64,000 nt of DNA from Streptomyces sp. NBC_00557 (GCF_036345995.1 NZ_CP107796.1:5890001-5954000), one strand, 5' to 3'. Positions 1 to 8,505 are shown, counted from the first letter of the stretch. The notes: generated by a model from the letters alone, not told the origin. Numbers and translations: made by a program.

Positions 1-711
1 GAGGTGCACGAGAGCAGGCCGCTGTCGTACATGACGGAGACGGCGGCCCAGCTGCTGACCGATCTCGGCGACGCGGCGCTCTTCGTGCCGACGACGACCC
101 GGACGCGCAAGCAGTACCAGCGGATCAACCTGCCGGGGCCGCCGCCGAAGTACGCGATCTGCGCCAACGGCGGCCATCTGCTGGTCGACGGGGTCACCGA
201 CGCCGACTGGCACGCCGGCGTGCAGGCCCGCCTCGCCGCCGAGTGCGCGCCGCTGGCCGAGGTCGCCGAGCACCTTCTGCGCTCGGCCGACCCCGCCTGG
301 GTGCGCAAGCACCGGATCGCCGAGGACCTCTTCGCCTATCTCGTCGTCGAGCGCGAGCTGCTGCCCGAGGAGTGGGTCAAGGAGCTGGCGGTGTGGGCGG
401 AGAACCGCGGCTGGACGGTCTCGCTGCAGGGCCGCAAGATCTACGCCGTCCCGCAGCCGCTCACCAAGAGCGCGGCCGTCCGCGAGATCGCCCGCCGCAC
501 GGGCGCCGGCCTCACCCTGGCGGCCGGGGACTCCCTCCTGGACGCCGACCTCCTCCTCGCCGCCGACCGGGGCTGGCGCCCGGGGCACGGCGAGCTGGCG
601 GACACGGGCTGGACGGCGCCGGAGGTCGCGGCGCTGCCGGAGCGGGGGGTGCTGGCGGGGGAGCGGATCGTACGGGAGTTCCTGAGGGCGACGCGCACGG
701 CAGCCGCCTAG
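1..711 (+). CDS. HAD-family hydrolase (Cof-like), 5' end outside window
   Basis: The reading frame is open through base 1, so the true start and the nucleophile motif (DxD) lie upstream of the window. Visible HAD landmarks are an ANGG cap-region motif (AICANGGHLL, about residue 52), a lysine-containing stretch (LTKSAAVREIARR) corresponding to motif III, and the acidic motif IV (AGDSLLDADLL). This order fits the Cof/IIB-type subclass of phosphatases that act on small phosphorylated metabolites. The substrate cannot be read from the sequence. The ATG-like GTG at base 4 is internal and should not be taken as the start. Confidence 0.8.
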   Translation, partial: EVHESRPLSYMTETAAQLLTDLGDAALFVPTTTRTRKQYQRINLPGPPPKYAICANGGHLLVDGVTDADWHAGVQARLAAECAPLAEVAEHLLRSADPAWVRKHRIAEDLFAYLVVERELLPEEWVKELAVWAENRGWTVSLQGRKIYAVPQPLTKSAAVREIARRTGAGLTLAAGDSLLDADLLLAADRGWRPGHGELADTGWTAPEVAALPERGVLAGERIVREFLRATRTAAA

Positions 712-772
712 CGGCGCGGAGCTGTGCGGCACCCCCTGGGCGGCTACTCGCAGCGGCCCCACCCGTGGGCGG

Positions 773-991
773 CTACCCGCAGCAGCCACCGCCGCAGCAG
801 CCACCGCCGCCGCCCCCGGCCGGCGCCGGAGCGGTCGCTGCCGCCCTGCCGCCCACCGCCACGGTGGACAGCAGCTTGACCGTGTCGTCGTGCCCCGCGG
901 GGCACGACGCGGGCGCGGCCGACTCGGCCATCGGACGGTTCAGTTCGAACGTGTCGCCGCAGGTACGGCACCGGTACTCGTAGCGAGGCAT
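773..991 (-). CDS. FmdB-like zinc ribbon protein with Cys-rich tail
   Basis: A 72-residue protein begins MPRYEYRCRTCGDTF, the signature of the FmdB/CxxC_CxxC regulatory zinc ribbon. The CxxC knuckle is followed by CPAGH as the second metal half-site. The C-terminus is a run of Ala/Pro and Gly ending GGCCGGGCCG, a tail with paired cysteines that could bind metal or be redox active. The ATG at 991 is preferred; a GTG two codons upstream (997) is also possible. The molecular role of this family in actinobacteria is not established. Confidence 0.8.
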   Translation of the reverse strand: MPRYEYRCRTCGDTFELNRPMAESAAPASCPAGHDDTVKLLSTVAVGGRAAATAPAPAGGGGGGCCGGGCCG

Positions 992-1000
992 GCGCACAGA

Positions 1001-1609
1001 TTAACCGGCGCCGCGGGACCCGGGCTCTTCCGTGCCCTTGCCGGGCAGCGGCATCGTCATCGGCGGCGTACCGGTCTCGTGCTCACGCCCCGGCGGCTCG
1101 GTGCGCGGATCGGGATGGCGGGCCCGCCAGTACGGGTTGTCGTGCGGCAGGCTCGAGCCGACCCGGCCGTACATGCCGAAGGTCATCAGCAGCAGGCCGA
1201 CGACGAAGCTGAAGAACACGTTCGGGATCCTGAACGCCAGGAAGTTGTAGTTCGTGTCCAGCAGGCCCAGGAACAGGAAGCCGTTCAGCAGGAACAGCAC
1301 GCCGAACACCATGTTCAGCGTCGACGCCACGTTCCCGCCGACCACCATGCCGGCCAGCAGGACCGCCCCGACGGCGATCGACAGCACACTCAGCGTGCCG
1401 TTGGTGTTCAGCCCGGCGACGCGGTCACCGCTGAGGCTGAAGAAGCCGATGTGGTTGATCAGGCCCAGGATGCCGAAGACGACGAGGAACGCGCCGATCA
1501 GCCCCGCGCCGATCCGGTAGACCGTGTTCAGCTTGTGGTCGACGGGCAGGTGCTCGTCGAACGAGATCCGCCGCCGCGGCCTCGCGTGGACTGGTGCGTG
1601 TGTGGCCAT
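1001..1609 (-). CDS. DUF4383 membrane protein
   Basis: A 202-residue protein with four strong membrane segments (about residues 33-50, 73-92, 98-117 and 128-148) and hydrophilic ends. This is the DUF4383 architecture common in Streptomyces. The start is ATG preceded by GGGAGG at a spacing of 5. The C-terminal 50 residues are Pro/Gly/Arg rich and probably disordered. The neighbouring genes do not suggest a pathway, and the function is unknown. Confidence 0.85.
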   Translation of the reverse strand: MATHAPVHARPRRRISFDEHLPVDHKLNTVYRIGAGLIGAFLVVFGILGLINHIGFFSLSGDRVAGLNTNGTLSVLSIAVGAVLLAGMVVGGNVASTLNMVFGVLFLLNGFLFLGLLDTNYNFLAFRIPNVFFSFVVGLLLMTFGMYGRVGSSLPHDNPYWRARHPDPRTEPPGREHETGTPPMTMPLPGKGTEEPGSRGAG

Positions 1610-1717
1610 ATCCGCCTCCCTCGGGCGCTAGCGGAGGCCATCCGTCCATCCAATATCCGCCTGCCCGACCACACCCGGCAACACACACGCCCGCCGCACA
1701 CCTGGGCAGCCGGCCGC

Positions 1718-3109
1718 TCAGTGACCCCCGCGCTCCTCCCGGATCCGGGCCACCACCCGGGCCGCCGTCTGCCGGACGGCGTCCGTCTCGGTCAGGAAGT
1801 GCCAGTAGTCGGGGTGGCGCCCCTGAAGCGACCCGATCGCCCGCTCCAGCCGCTCCACCGCCTCGTCCAGCGGCCGGGCGTGCCGGGGATCGGGGGTGGT
1901 GCGGCCCGTCATGGCCAGCCGCTGGGCGTCGCGGATCGCGAACCGGGTCCGCTCGATCTCCGCCTGCGGATCCTTCTGGACCTCGTTCAGCCGCCGCAGC
2001 CGGTCACCGGCGGCCGACACGGCCTCGTCGGTGGTGTTGAGCAGGGCCCGTACCGTCGACAGCAGCGAGGTGGCGTCCGGCCAGCGCTGGGCCTCCCGCG
2101 CCGCCTGGGCCTCGCGGAGCTTCAGCTCGGCCTGCCGTACGTTCTCCGCGGCCTGCTCGGGCACGTGCTGCAGGTCCTGCCAGCAGGCGGCGGCGAACCG
2201 GCGCCGCAACTCGCTCAGCACCGGTTCCACCTGCCCGGCCCTGGTGGTGAGCGCCTGTGCGCGGGTGCGCAGGCTGACCAGCCGGTGGTCGATCTCGGCG
2301 GCCTTCTCCGGCAGCCGCTCGGCCTCGGCGCGGATCGCCCCGGCCTCCCGCTGCACCCGTTCGGCCCGCTCCAGGGTCTGCTGCGCCCCGTGCTGCGCGG
2401 CGCCCTGGTTCAGCTTGGTCAGCTCCGGCGACAGGGCGGCGAGCCGGGTGGCGAGGTCGTCGGCGCGCAGGCCCTTGGCCCGTACGGCGTCCAGGGCGTT
2501 GCTCGCGCCCAGCAGCGCCTGCCGGGCCCGCTCCACGGCGGGCGCCAGCCGGGCCAGCTGGGTCTCGGCCTTGCCCAGCAGCGGCCCGAGCGAGCTGCCG
2601 AAACGGTCCAGCTCCTGCTTGGCCCGGATCAGCTCGTCCTTCGCGGACGTCAGCTCCGAGCGCGCCCGGGCCGCCGCGGCGGCCTCCAGGTCGTCCCGGT
2701 CCAGGTCATGGGCGTCGACGGCCTGGATGTAGCGCCGGCTGACCTCGTCGATGCGCTGCCCGAGCGCAGCGAAGTCGGCGGCGGCCCGCCGGGCGGCGGG
2801 GGAGTCGTCCACGGCCGTGATGGTCTCGACGGAGATCCTCAGGTCGCGCTGGGCGGTGTCGAGTTCGTAGAACGCGGCGGCCGCGGCGTCCTTCGCGGCC
2901 TGTGCCTCGGCGCGCTGGCTCTCGGCCCGGCCGCCGAACCAGCGCCGGGTGCCGCCGCCGGCGAACGCGGCCGGCAGGGCGAGCGCGGCCAGCACCGGCA
3001 GGCCGATCAAGGTGAGGGTGTCGCGCAGGGCCGCGGACCCGGACCGGGCTCCTGCGGCGGTCGACGGCGGGTACGACCGCGTCGCTGGCGTGCCCGGTGT
3101 CCCCGTCAC
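1718..3109 (-). CDS. Membrane-anchored coiled-coil protein
   Basis: A 463-residue protein with one hydrophobic segment near residues 30-50, followed by about 400 residues rich in Ala, Glu, Arg, Leu and Gln in heptad-like order, predicted to form long coiled coils. The start is GTG with GGGAGAGGG immediately upstream. It would sit in the membrane with a long helical domain. I do not recognise an enzymatic motif. Related Streptomyces proteins are annotated only as hypothetical. A scaffolding or envelope role is possible but not shown. Confidence 0.75.
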   Translation of the reverse strand: MTGTPGTPATRSYPPSTAAGARSGSAALRDTLTLIGLPVLAALALPAAFAGGGTRRWFGGRAESQRAEAQAAKDAAAAAFYELDTAQRDLRISVETITAVDDSPAARRAAADFAALGQRIDEVSRRYIQAVDAHDLDRDDLEAAAAARARSELTSAKDELIRAKQELDRFGSSLGPLLGKAETQLARLAPAVERARQALLGASNALDAVRAKGLRADDLATRLAALSPELTKLNQGAAQHGAQQTLERAERVQREAGAIRAEAERLPEKAAEIDHRLVSLRTRAQALTTRAGQVEPVLSELRRRFAAACWQDLQHVPEQAAENVRQAELKLREAQAAREAQRWPDATSLLSTVRALLNTTDEAVSAAGDRLRRLNEVQKDPQAEIERTRFAIRDAQRLAMTGRTTPDPRHARPLDEAVERLERAIGSLQGRHPDYWHFLTETDAVRQTAARVVARIREERGGH

Positions 3110-3205
3110 ATCCCTCTCCCGTGCTGTGGTCCGCCGTGGGTGGTGTCATTCTCCCACCCGTTGTAGACGAACACACGGGCCGGTCAGTTCGCGGTTCCGG
3201 GCGGC

Positions 3206-3571
3206 TCAGTTCGCCGTGCGGACCGTGACCTTCCCGTTCGCGGAGTCCGCGGACACGGTGTGCGGGCTGCTGTCGTCGCGGGGCACGGACACCGACACCC
3301 CTCTGGTGCGGATGCCGAGGGGCTCGGCGAAGCCGCGCGCCCGCACGCTGCCGTTCCCGTCGTCGACGGTGACCCGGATGCCGCGGGGCACTGGTCCTTC
3401 CAGGAGGACCGGCTGAAGCTGCGGATGCACTGCGACGGGTTCATCGCCGACTGCTCGGCCACGTACCGGATCGAGGTTCACCCTGGGCGAGCCGCCGACG
3501 ACCTTCCCCTTGAACCGCCGGGTGACCCGCACCGTCCCCGCCTTGCCGCCCTGCGCCGCGACGATCTCCAC
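3206..3571 (-). pseudogene. DUF4097-family beta-repeat protein remnant with inverted internal segment
   Basis: The C-terminus (VPRDDSSPHTVSADSANGKV) and the RVTVDDGNGSVRARGF stretch are typical of secreted DUF4097 beta-strand repeat proteins. The signal peptide and first strands are missing upstream of 3571, where no homologous sequence is visible, and the central DNG repeats are shortened. Between VVGGSPRV and PRGIRVTV the minus-strand translation is nonsense. The plus strand of that same stretch reads WSFQEDRLKLRMHCDGFIAD and onward, the missing family sequence. Inverting bases 3390-3477 restores a continuous frame (SPRVNWSFQ to YRIEVPRGI). The gene is therefore truncated and internally inverted. 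Confidence 0.8.
3390..3477. other. Micro-inversion of about 88 bp
   Basis: Reversing this segment rebuilds the DUF4097 reading frame exactly at both junctions. The only repeat at the breakpoints is 2 bp (AC at 3390-3391 and GT at 3476-3477), so site-specific inversion between long repeats is not indicated. A short hairpin (GGTCC / GGACC) lies just inside the left end. A replication or repair template switch is the simplest cause. Confidence 0.75.
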
Positions 3572-3724
3572 CCCCCTGGAACCGGCCCGCCGGGACCCGG
3601 CGGGCCGGAGAAACCCGGTCTGCGCCGACCTTGGGCGAGCACCGGCCCGGCCCCGATCCGGCAGCCTCCCGGACCTGGGGTGGGGTTGACCCCCGTACCC
3701 GGCCCCTGGCCCGGCGTTACGGGT

Positions 3725-3755
3725 TTGCCGCGCACCGGTGCGGGCAAGGTAGGCT
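3725..3755 (+). promoter_or_regulatory. Probable promoter of tRNA-Val
   Basis: TTGCCG (3725-3730) and TAGGCT (3750-3755) resemble vegetative -35 and -10 boxes with a 19-bp spacer. They lie 34 bases before the mature tRNA. This is motif inspection only. Confidence 0.45.
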
Positions 3756-3788
3756 GTCGACTCGTCCTGGGCGCGTGCCCGGGTGTCC

Positions 3789-3863
<75 letters not shown>

Positions 3864-3866
3864 GCG

Positions 3867-3895
3867 AGCCCCCGGCCCATGCGGCCGGGGGCTTT
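3867..3895 (+). terminator. Intrinsic terminator after tRNA-Val
   Basis: An 11-bp perfect stem (AGCCCCCGGCC / GGCCGGGGGCT) with a 5-nt loop is followed by TTTC, starting 4 bases after the tRNA CCA. Confidence 0.85.
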
Positions 3896-3908
3896 CGTCA
3901 TCGCGCCG

Positions 3909-4250
3909 TCATTCCTCCTCATCGGGCTGTTCATGGGCGTGCTTCAGCCTGGAGCGGGCGTCCATGCGGTCGGCTGCCGCGACCTCGGCCCAGAAGCGGT
4001 GCGTGGTGATGAACACCGCGAGCTCGTGCTCACGGCGGCGCAGCTTCTCCACCTCGGCCTGTTCGTCCGCCGTCCAGCCCGGGGACGCGGGACGCTCCAC
4101 CTTGCGCCAGCCGGTGTCGTCGCTGAAGCCGTCCATCGGCTCGACCGACCAGGGCAGGCGCTTGAGCAGGGCCGACAGCTCGGCCCGGACCTGATGCAGC
4201 TCCTCCTGACCGGCGAGGAGGTCACTGGGGAATTCATAGGTCGTAGCCAC
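3909..4250 (-). CDS. Conserved hypothetical protein (113 aa)
   Basis: Small hydrophilic protein starting at GTG (VATTYEFPSD), rich in Glu, Arg and Leu. It has a likely helical core and an acidic tail (EQPDEEE). No signal peptide or membrane segment is present. It ends just past the tRNA terminator and is transcribed toward it. I recognise it only as a type of actinomycete conserved protein of unknown function. Confidence 0.7.
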   Translation of the reverse strand: MATTYEFPSDLLAGQEELHQVRAELSALLKRLPWSVEPMDGFSDDTGWRKVERPASPGWTADEQAEVEKLRRREHELAVFITTHRFWAEVAAADRMDARSRLKHAHEQPDEEE

Positions 4251-4381
4251 ACACCAATGCTACGCCTGTTCGATTTAGGGGAGCGAGTTCGTTCGCGAGG
4301 TCCGCGGGAGGTTCAGCCGAACGGGTGGCCCGGCGGCCAGGACGCCCCGCCCGCCGGTGCCGTCGCCGTCTCCTTCCGCGG

Positions 4382-5293
4382 TCAATGGCCGGCGGCCCGC
4401 AGCTCGCCCACCAGACGGGCCGTCACCGGCGCCGCCACCGCGTGCCGGGCGGCCGCGCGGAGCAACGCCCCGCCGATGGCGTCCAGTTCGAGCGGCCGCC
4501 CCGCCTCGGCGTCGCGCTGCATGGAGGACTTGGCGCCGGGCGGGAAGGCGTCGTACCGGGCCATCGCCTGGGCCGGGTCGGCCGGGGCCCCGCAGGCGCG
4601 GCCGACCGCGGCGGCCTCGGCGACCAGCGCCTGAAGCTCCTCGCGGTGCCGGGTGCGGGCCTCGCCGAGCGGGAGGCCGTACCGGGTGGTGAGCAGGGCG
4701 AAGGGGGCGAGGAACGCCATCTTCGCCCACAGAGCCGCCGTCTCGTCCCCGACCGCACGGGCTGTCGTGCCGGCGGACGCGAGGACGGCCGCCAACTCCT
4801 CGAGGCGGGGCCGTGGTACGGCGTCCCCGGCCAGGTCGATCTCCGTGAACGGGCTGCCGTGTTCGATCACGCCGGGGCCGACGCGGGTGGACTCCACGCG
4901 GATCACCGCCGGGGCGACCCGGTCGGGGCGGTACCGGGCGCGCAGGGCCGCGGGGTGTTCGACGCCGTTCAGGAGCGGTACGACGAGGGCGTCGCCCAGC
5001 GCGGCGGGTGGCACCCGGGTGAGGGCGGCGTCCAGCGCGGTGTGCTTGACGGCGATCAGGCAGGCGTCCACCGGTTCGCGCAGCTCGGTGTCCGCCTCCA
5101 CGGGGGCGGTGAAGGCACCGAACTGCGGGCTGCGGACGGTGATTCCGGTGCGGCGCAGGGCTTCGGCGGTGCCGTCCTGGGCCAGGCAGATCACGCGGTG
5201 CCCGGCGCGGGACAGCAGGGCGGCGAGGAGGCCGCCGATGCCGCCGGGGCCGAGCACGGCCACGGTGTTCCTTTTCGCCACGACGTTCGCCAT
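4382..5293 (-). CDS. 2-dehydropantoate 2-reductase-like enzyme
   Basis: A 303-residue protein of the ketopantoate reductase (ApbA/PanE) family, which reduces ketopantoate to pantoate with NADPH. The N-terminal Rossmann motif VLGPGGIGG lies at residues 13-21. VKHTALDAAL and LLNGVEH match the conserved K and NG motifs of the nucleotide-binding domain. LWAKMAFLAPFALLTTRYG opens the helical C-terminal domain with the usual lysine. ATG at 5293 is chosen because the family sequence begins a few residues later; the frame is open further upstream without homology. It may be a paralogue and not the committed pantothenate enzyme, since no pan genes are nearby. Confidence 0.85.
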   Translation of the reverse strand: MANVVAKRNTVAVLGPGGIGGLLAALLSRAGHRVICLAQDGTAEALRRTGITVRSPQFGAFTAPVEADTELREPVDACLIAVKHTALDAALTRVPPAALGDALVVPLLNGVEHPAALRARYRPDRVAPAVIRVESTRVGPGVIEHGSPFTEIDLAGDAVPRPRLEELAAVLASAGTTARAVGDETAALWAKMAFLAPFALLTTRYGLPLGEARTRHREELQALVAEAAAVGRACGAPADPAQAMARYDAFPPGAKSSMQRDAEAGRPLELDAIGGALLRAAARHAVAAPVTARLVGELRAAGH

Positions 5294-5386
5294 GAGGTTC
5301 TTCCCTTCGACGGTCGGCCCCGGGGATCGGTGGCCGCCCTCGGCGGGATCATCGCACCGCACCGCCGACTGCGTGAGACTGGGGGC

Positions 5387-5617
5387 ATGTGCCGGAGCAT
5401 CAAGACGCTGCGTCCGCCCGTGCTGCCTGATGAGGCCACGGAAGAGGACATCCACGCCGCCGCCCTGCAGTACGTACGGAAGGTGTCGGGCTTCCGGGCC
5501 CCCGCCGCGCACAACCGCGAGGTCTTCGACCGGGCGGTGGCGGCGGTGGCCGAGGCCACGGCGGAGTTGCTCGGGGGGCTGGAGGTGCGCGGGCAGTCGG
5601 CCAGGAGCGCCCCGTAG
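5387..5617 (+). CDS. DUF2277 family protein
   Basis: A 76-residue protein beginning MCRSIKTLRPPVLPDEAT, the characteristic start of DUF2277. The conserved Cys at position 2, the RPP motif and the VRKVSGFRAP stretch are all present. It is divergent to the reductase gene, with 93 bases between the two starts. The biochemical role is unknown. Confidence 0.85.
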   Translation: MCRSIKTLRPPVLPDEATEEDIHAAALQYVRKVSGFRAPAAHNREVFDRAVAAVAEATAELLGGLEVRGQSARSAP

Positions 5618-5779
5618 CGGCCCGGTGACGTGCCATCAGGACAACTGGGCCGGGCATCGGCGCAGTTGACGGGACTGCCATGCCCTCGTGCGGCCCTCCG
5701 CGCCCCCGTGCGGTCGCCGAGCGGCGCACGGCAGACGCGTACGGCTCACCCCTGGCCAAATGTTGAACTTGCAAGCATT

Positions 5780-5800
5780 GGTTAGGTTCCCCTAACCTGG
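5780..5800 (+). promoter_or_regulatory. Iron-box-like dyad (DmdR/IdeR type)
   Basis: GGTTAGG and CCTAACC form a 7-bp inverted repeat with a 4-nt centre. The 19-mer TTAGGTTCCCCTAACCTGG matches the actinobacterial iron box consensus TTAGGTTAGGCTAACCTAA at 14 of 19 positions. It lies about 90 bases before the DoxX gene, where a repressor could control its promoter. This is inferred from sequence only. Confidence 0.65.
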
Positions 5801-5888
5801 GTGCTCATTCGGTACCGCCGCCCCCACGACCGGCCCTTCTCCCGTCCCCGGCCGGCCCGACCGACACCGAAGAGGAGCACCCCCCCTC

Positions 5889-6344
5889 ATGACCGCACGC
5901 CTCCATACCGCTCAGCCCTATGTCCTCGGGCTCTTCCGCATCGTCGTGGGCCTGCTCTTCGCCGTGCACGGCGCCGCGTCCCTCTTCGGCGTCCTCGGCG
6001 GCGCCGCCGGCACCCACGGCGGCACGATCCCGGCCGGCGCCTGGCCCGGCTGGTACGCGGCCGTGATCCAGCTGGTCGCCGGCGCCCTGGTGCTCCTCGG
6101 CCTCGGCACCCGCGGGGCCGCGCTGATCGCCTCCGGCTCGATGGCGTACGCCTACTTCGACGTCCACCAGCAGGCCGCGCTGTGGCCCATCCAGAACGGC
6201 GGCGAACTGTCCGTGCTGTTCTGCTGGTCCTTCTTCCTGCTGGTCTTCACCGGGTCCGGCGCCTTCGGGCTCGACCGGCTCGTCGCCCGCCGCACCGCCG
6301 CGGACGCCCGGGCCGGCAGCGAGCAGGCCCCGATGGCCGCCTGA
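5889..6344 (+). CDS. DoxX family membrane protein
   Basis: A 151-residue protein with four membrane segments. It contains the DoxX hallmarks GLFRIVVGLLFAVHGAASLFG near the N-terminus and the QLVAGALVLLGLGTRGAAL segment. GAGGAG lies before the ATG. DoxX proteins are linked to quinone or thiol redox balance; in mycobacteria a homologue works with superoxide dismutase and SseA. Notably, the next gene (convergent) is a superoxide-dismutase-like protein. The upstream iron box suggests regulation by iron status. Confidence 0.85.
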   Translation: MTARLHTAQPYVLGLFRIVVGLLFAVHGAASLFGVLGGAAGTHGGTIPAGAWPGWYAAVIQLVAGALVLLGLGTRGAALIASGSMAYAYFDVHQQAALWPIQNGGELSVLFCWSFFLLVFTGSGAFGLDRLVARRTAADARAGSEQAPMAA

Positions 6345-6351
6345 CACGGCC

Positions 6352-6391
6352 GACGGCGCCCTTCCCCGCCACGAGGGGGAAGGGCGCCGTC
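6352..6391. terminator. Bidirectional terminator
   Basis: A 16-bp stem (GACGGCGCCCTTCCCC with its complement) and a 7-nt loop lie between two convergent genes. Confidence 0.8.
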
Positions 6392-6414
6392 CTGCCTCCC
6401 GCGGCCGGTCCCGC

Positions 6415-6948
6415 TTACGACGCGCTGCGGAACGGCACGGTGATGCAGGCCACGCGGGCGCCCTTCATGCCGGGCGCGTTGTGGATCACCACCGAGCCGG
6501 CCTCGCCCTTGCGGAAGGACCAGGCGTGCTTGGCGCTCGCGCTGCCGATCCCGTTAGCGTCGGACTTGAAGTCCAGCCAGATCTCGTTGTCCTTGGTCAT
6601 GTGGGCGGCGTCCGTGCCCGGCTTGTCCTGGTAGTGCTTGCCGGCGGCGGCGGGGTCGGCGCCGCAGGCCTTCTGGTGGACGTGAACCCCGAACAGGTGG
6701 TTGGGCTTGACGCCGGCCACCCGCAGTTCGACGGTCGTGGCGCCGTTCGCCGCCGTCTTCTGGTGGACCTGGACCAGGGCACCGGACGGGACGAGTTTCT
6801 TGTCGTACGTCACCGCCATCGGCTTCGCGGACCCGGCCGGCGCGGAGAACACGCCGTAGGTCTCCAGCGAGTGGCCATGGGCGGTGCTCGGCGTCCCGGT
6901 CGCGAACAGGGCCGCGGCGAGGACGCCCGCGTAAACGGCTGCCACCAT
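6415..6948 (-). CDS. Cu/Zn superoxide dismutase-like secreted protein
   Basis: A 177-residue protein with an N-terminal hydrophobic export signal (VAAVYAGVLAAALFA). SOD landmarks are FGVHVHQKACG (the two copper-binding His), GKHYQ (bridging His), DAAHM, VVIHN (fourth copper His) and GARVAC with the substrate-guiding Arg. It would be exported or membrane-tethered. ATG at 6948 is preferred, with AAAGG 8 bases upstream; a GTG at 6957 is in frame. The zinc-site aspartate region (HMTKDNEIW) departs from the norm, so metal content may differ. Confidence 0.8.
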   Translation of the reverse strand: MVAAVYAGVLAAALFATGTPSTAHGHSLETYGVFSAPAGSAKPMAVTYDKKLVPSGALVQVHQKTAANGATTVELRVAGVKPNHLFGVHVHQKACGADPAAAGKHYQDKPGTDAAHMTKDNEIWLDFKSDANGIGSASAKHAWSFRKGEAGSVVIHNAPGMKGARVACITVPFRSAS

Positions 6949-7190
6949 GATGTGCACCTTTTTCTGCGCTATACGCGCCGTCTTTCGTTCCGATGTGTGC
7001 CTGAACTCCGTGCAGGTCTGTCTCCATTGCTACGGACACGGCACCGGCGCGCCGCACAGCGGGCGCCGTTCGGGTGACGGCGCGCCTCCATGCCACGACG
7101 CTCCGTAGCACCTCAGGCCCCCTCCGGCTCTGGTGTCACACCGGCGGCGTACGCTGTACGGCTGTCAACGGGGGAGCAACGGGAGTCGTC

Positions 7191-7805
7191 GTGTTCGAGA
7201 GTGTGGGGTCGCTGGCCGGCGGGCCGTGGATCTATGCCGCGGTGGTCATGTCCGTGCTGCTCGACGTGTTCGTGCCGGTGCTGCCCAGCGGGGTGCTCGT
7301 CATCACGGCGGGCACGGCCGCTGCCGCCGGGTCGGGCGCGGCGGCCGGCCGGGTCCCGCACGACGTGCCCGACCTTCTGGTGCTGATCCTCTCCGCGGCG
7401 ACCGCCTCGGTCCTCGGCGACCTGGTGGCGTACCGCCTGGCCTGGCGGGGCGGCGAGCGGCTGGACCGGGCCATAGCGCGCTCCCGGCGGCTGACCACCG
7501 CGCAGGAACGTCTCGGCGACGCCCTGGCCCGGGGTGGCGGCGCGCTGGTCGTCCTCGCCCGCTTCGCGCCCGCCGGCCGCTCGGTCGTCTCCTTCTGTGC
7601 GGGCGCCGCCCACCGCCGCGCCCGCGACTTCGTGCCCTGGTCCGCCCTGGCCGGCCTCTCCTGGGCCGCCTACAGCGTGGCCCTCGGCTACTACGGCGCC
7701 CAGTGGCTCGGCGCGACCTGGCTGGCCACGGCCGTCTCGTTCGCGGCCCTGGTCGCGGCGGGCGCGGCGGCGGGCTATCTGATGCGCCGCCGCCCGGCTT
7801 CCTGA
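7191..7805 (+). CDS. DedA family membrane protein
   Basis: A 204-residue SNARE-associated/DedA/VTT-type protein. The DVFVPVLPSGVLVI opening, the internal LARFAPAGRSVVSFCAGAA motif (equivalent to the DedA RFxPGxRxxxSxxAG motif) and a final TM pair before RRRPAS support this. DedA proteins act in lipid carrier and phospholipid flipping at the membrane. The GTG start at 7191 has GGGGAG and GGGAG upstream. A terminator follows directly. Confidence 0.8.
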   Translation: MFESVGSLAGGPWIYAAVVMSVLLDVFVPVLPSGVLVITAGTAAAAGSGAAAGRVPHDVPDLLVLILSAATASVLGDLVAYRLAWRGGERLDRAIARSRRLTTAQERLGDALARGGGALVVLARFAPAGRSVVSFCAGAAHRRARDFVPWSALAGLSWAAYSVALGYYGAQWLGATWLATAVSFAALVAAGAAAGYLMRRRPAS

Positions 7806-7806
7806 C

Positions 7807-7835
7807 GCCCCGCGCCCCGCGAGGGGGCGCGGGGC
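7807..7835. terminator. Bidirectional terminator
   Basis: GCCCCGCGCCCC pairs with GGGGCGCGGGGC around a 4-nt loop, between the convergent DedA and HNH nuclease genes. Confidence 0.8.
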
Positions 7836-7860
7836 GTGTGCCCGGGCGTGCGGCCGGGGG

Positions 7861-8505
7861 TCAGCAGCTCGCCAGGTAGTTCGTCAGCGCGCTCTTCTCC
7901 GCGGAGTCGACCGAGAGGTCGTAGTAGTACTTCACCTGCACCCAGGCCCGGACGTAGGTGCACACGTACGCGGAGCGGGACGGCACCCAGGTCGCCGGGT
8001 CCTGGTCGCCCTTGGCCTGGTTGACGTTGTCGGTGACGGCGAGGAGCTGGGGGCGGGTGACGTCGTTGGCGAACGCCTGCCGCTGCGCGGTCGTCCACTT
8101 GCTTGCGCCGGAGTCCCAGGCCTCGGCCAGCGGCACGAGGTGGTCGATGTCGACGTCGGAGGGGGAGGTCCAGGTGGCGCCGTCGTACGGCGAGTACCAG
8201 CTGCCGCTGGTGGCGGTGCAGGCGGAGTCGGTGACGACGTTCGTGCCGTCCCGCTTCAGGATCCACTCGCGGGTGTTGCAGGTGCCGGAGATGGTGATCC
8301 AGGTCGGGAACTTGTCGCGGCTGTAGCCGGTGCGGTTCTCGGTGGCGACGGTGAGCTGGGAGAGGTAGCCGCGCGCGGTGGCGGCGCTGACCGGGGTGGG
8401 CAGGGCGGCGGAGGCGCTGGGGGAGTCGAACAGGGCGGCGGAGGCTATGAGCCCGGTGAGGACGGCGAGTACGCTCAGCCGTCGACGCGCGTAGAACCTG
8501 GGCAT
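7861..8505 (-). CDS. Secreted HNH (DUF1524) nuclease
   Basis: A 214-residue protein with a signal peptide (Arg-rich n-region, LSVLAVLTGLIASAALF core, cleavage near SASAA). The DUF1524 core is present: CNTREWILKRD, then DVDIDHLVPLAEAWDSGAS (the catalytic DHxxPLAxAW motif), then RPQLLAVTDNVNQAKGDQDP and the aromatic tail. Members are extracellular metal-dependent DNases widespread in Streptomyces. The start is ATG with AAGGGAG at a spacing of 5. The four cysteines are consistent with a disulfide-bonded exported enzyme. Confidence 0.9.
   Translation of the reverse strand: MPRFYARRRLSVLAVLTGLIASAALFDSPSASAALPTPVSAATARGYLSQLTVATENRTGYSRDKFPTWITISGTCNTREWILKRDGTNVVTDSACTATSGSWYSPYDGATWTSPSDVDIDHLVPLAEAWDSGASKWTTAQRQAFANDVTRPQLLAVTDNVNQAKGDQDPATWVPSRSAYVCTYVRAWVQVKYYYDLSVDSAEKSALTNYLASC

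Noticed and set aside
890..3166. Very long plus-strand open frame (over 750 codons)
   Set aside because: Composition is Arg/Gly/Pro-rich, typical of an antisense shadow in GC-rich DNA. Real proteins with ribosome-binding sites lie on the minus strand.
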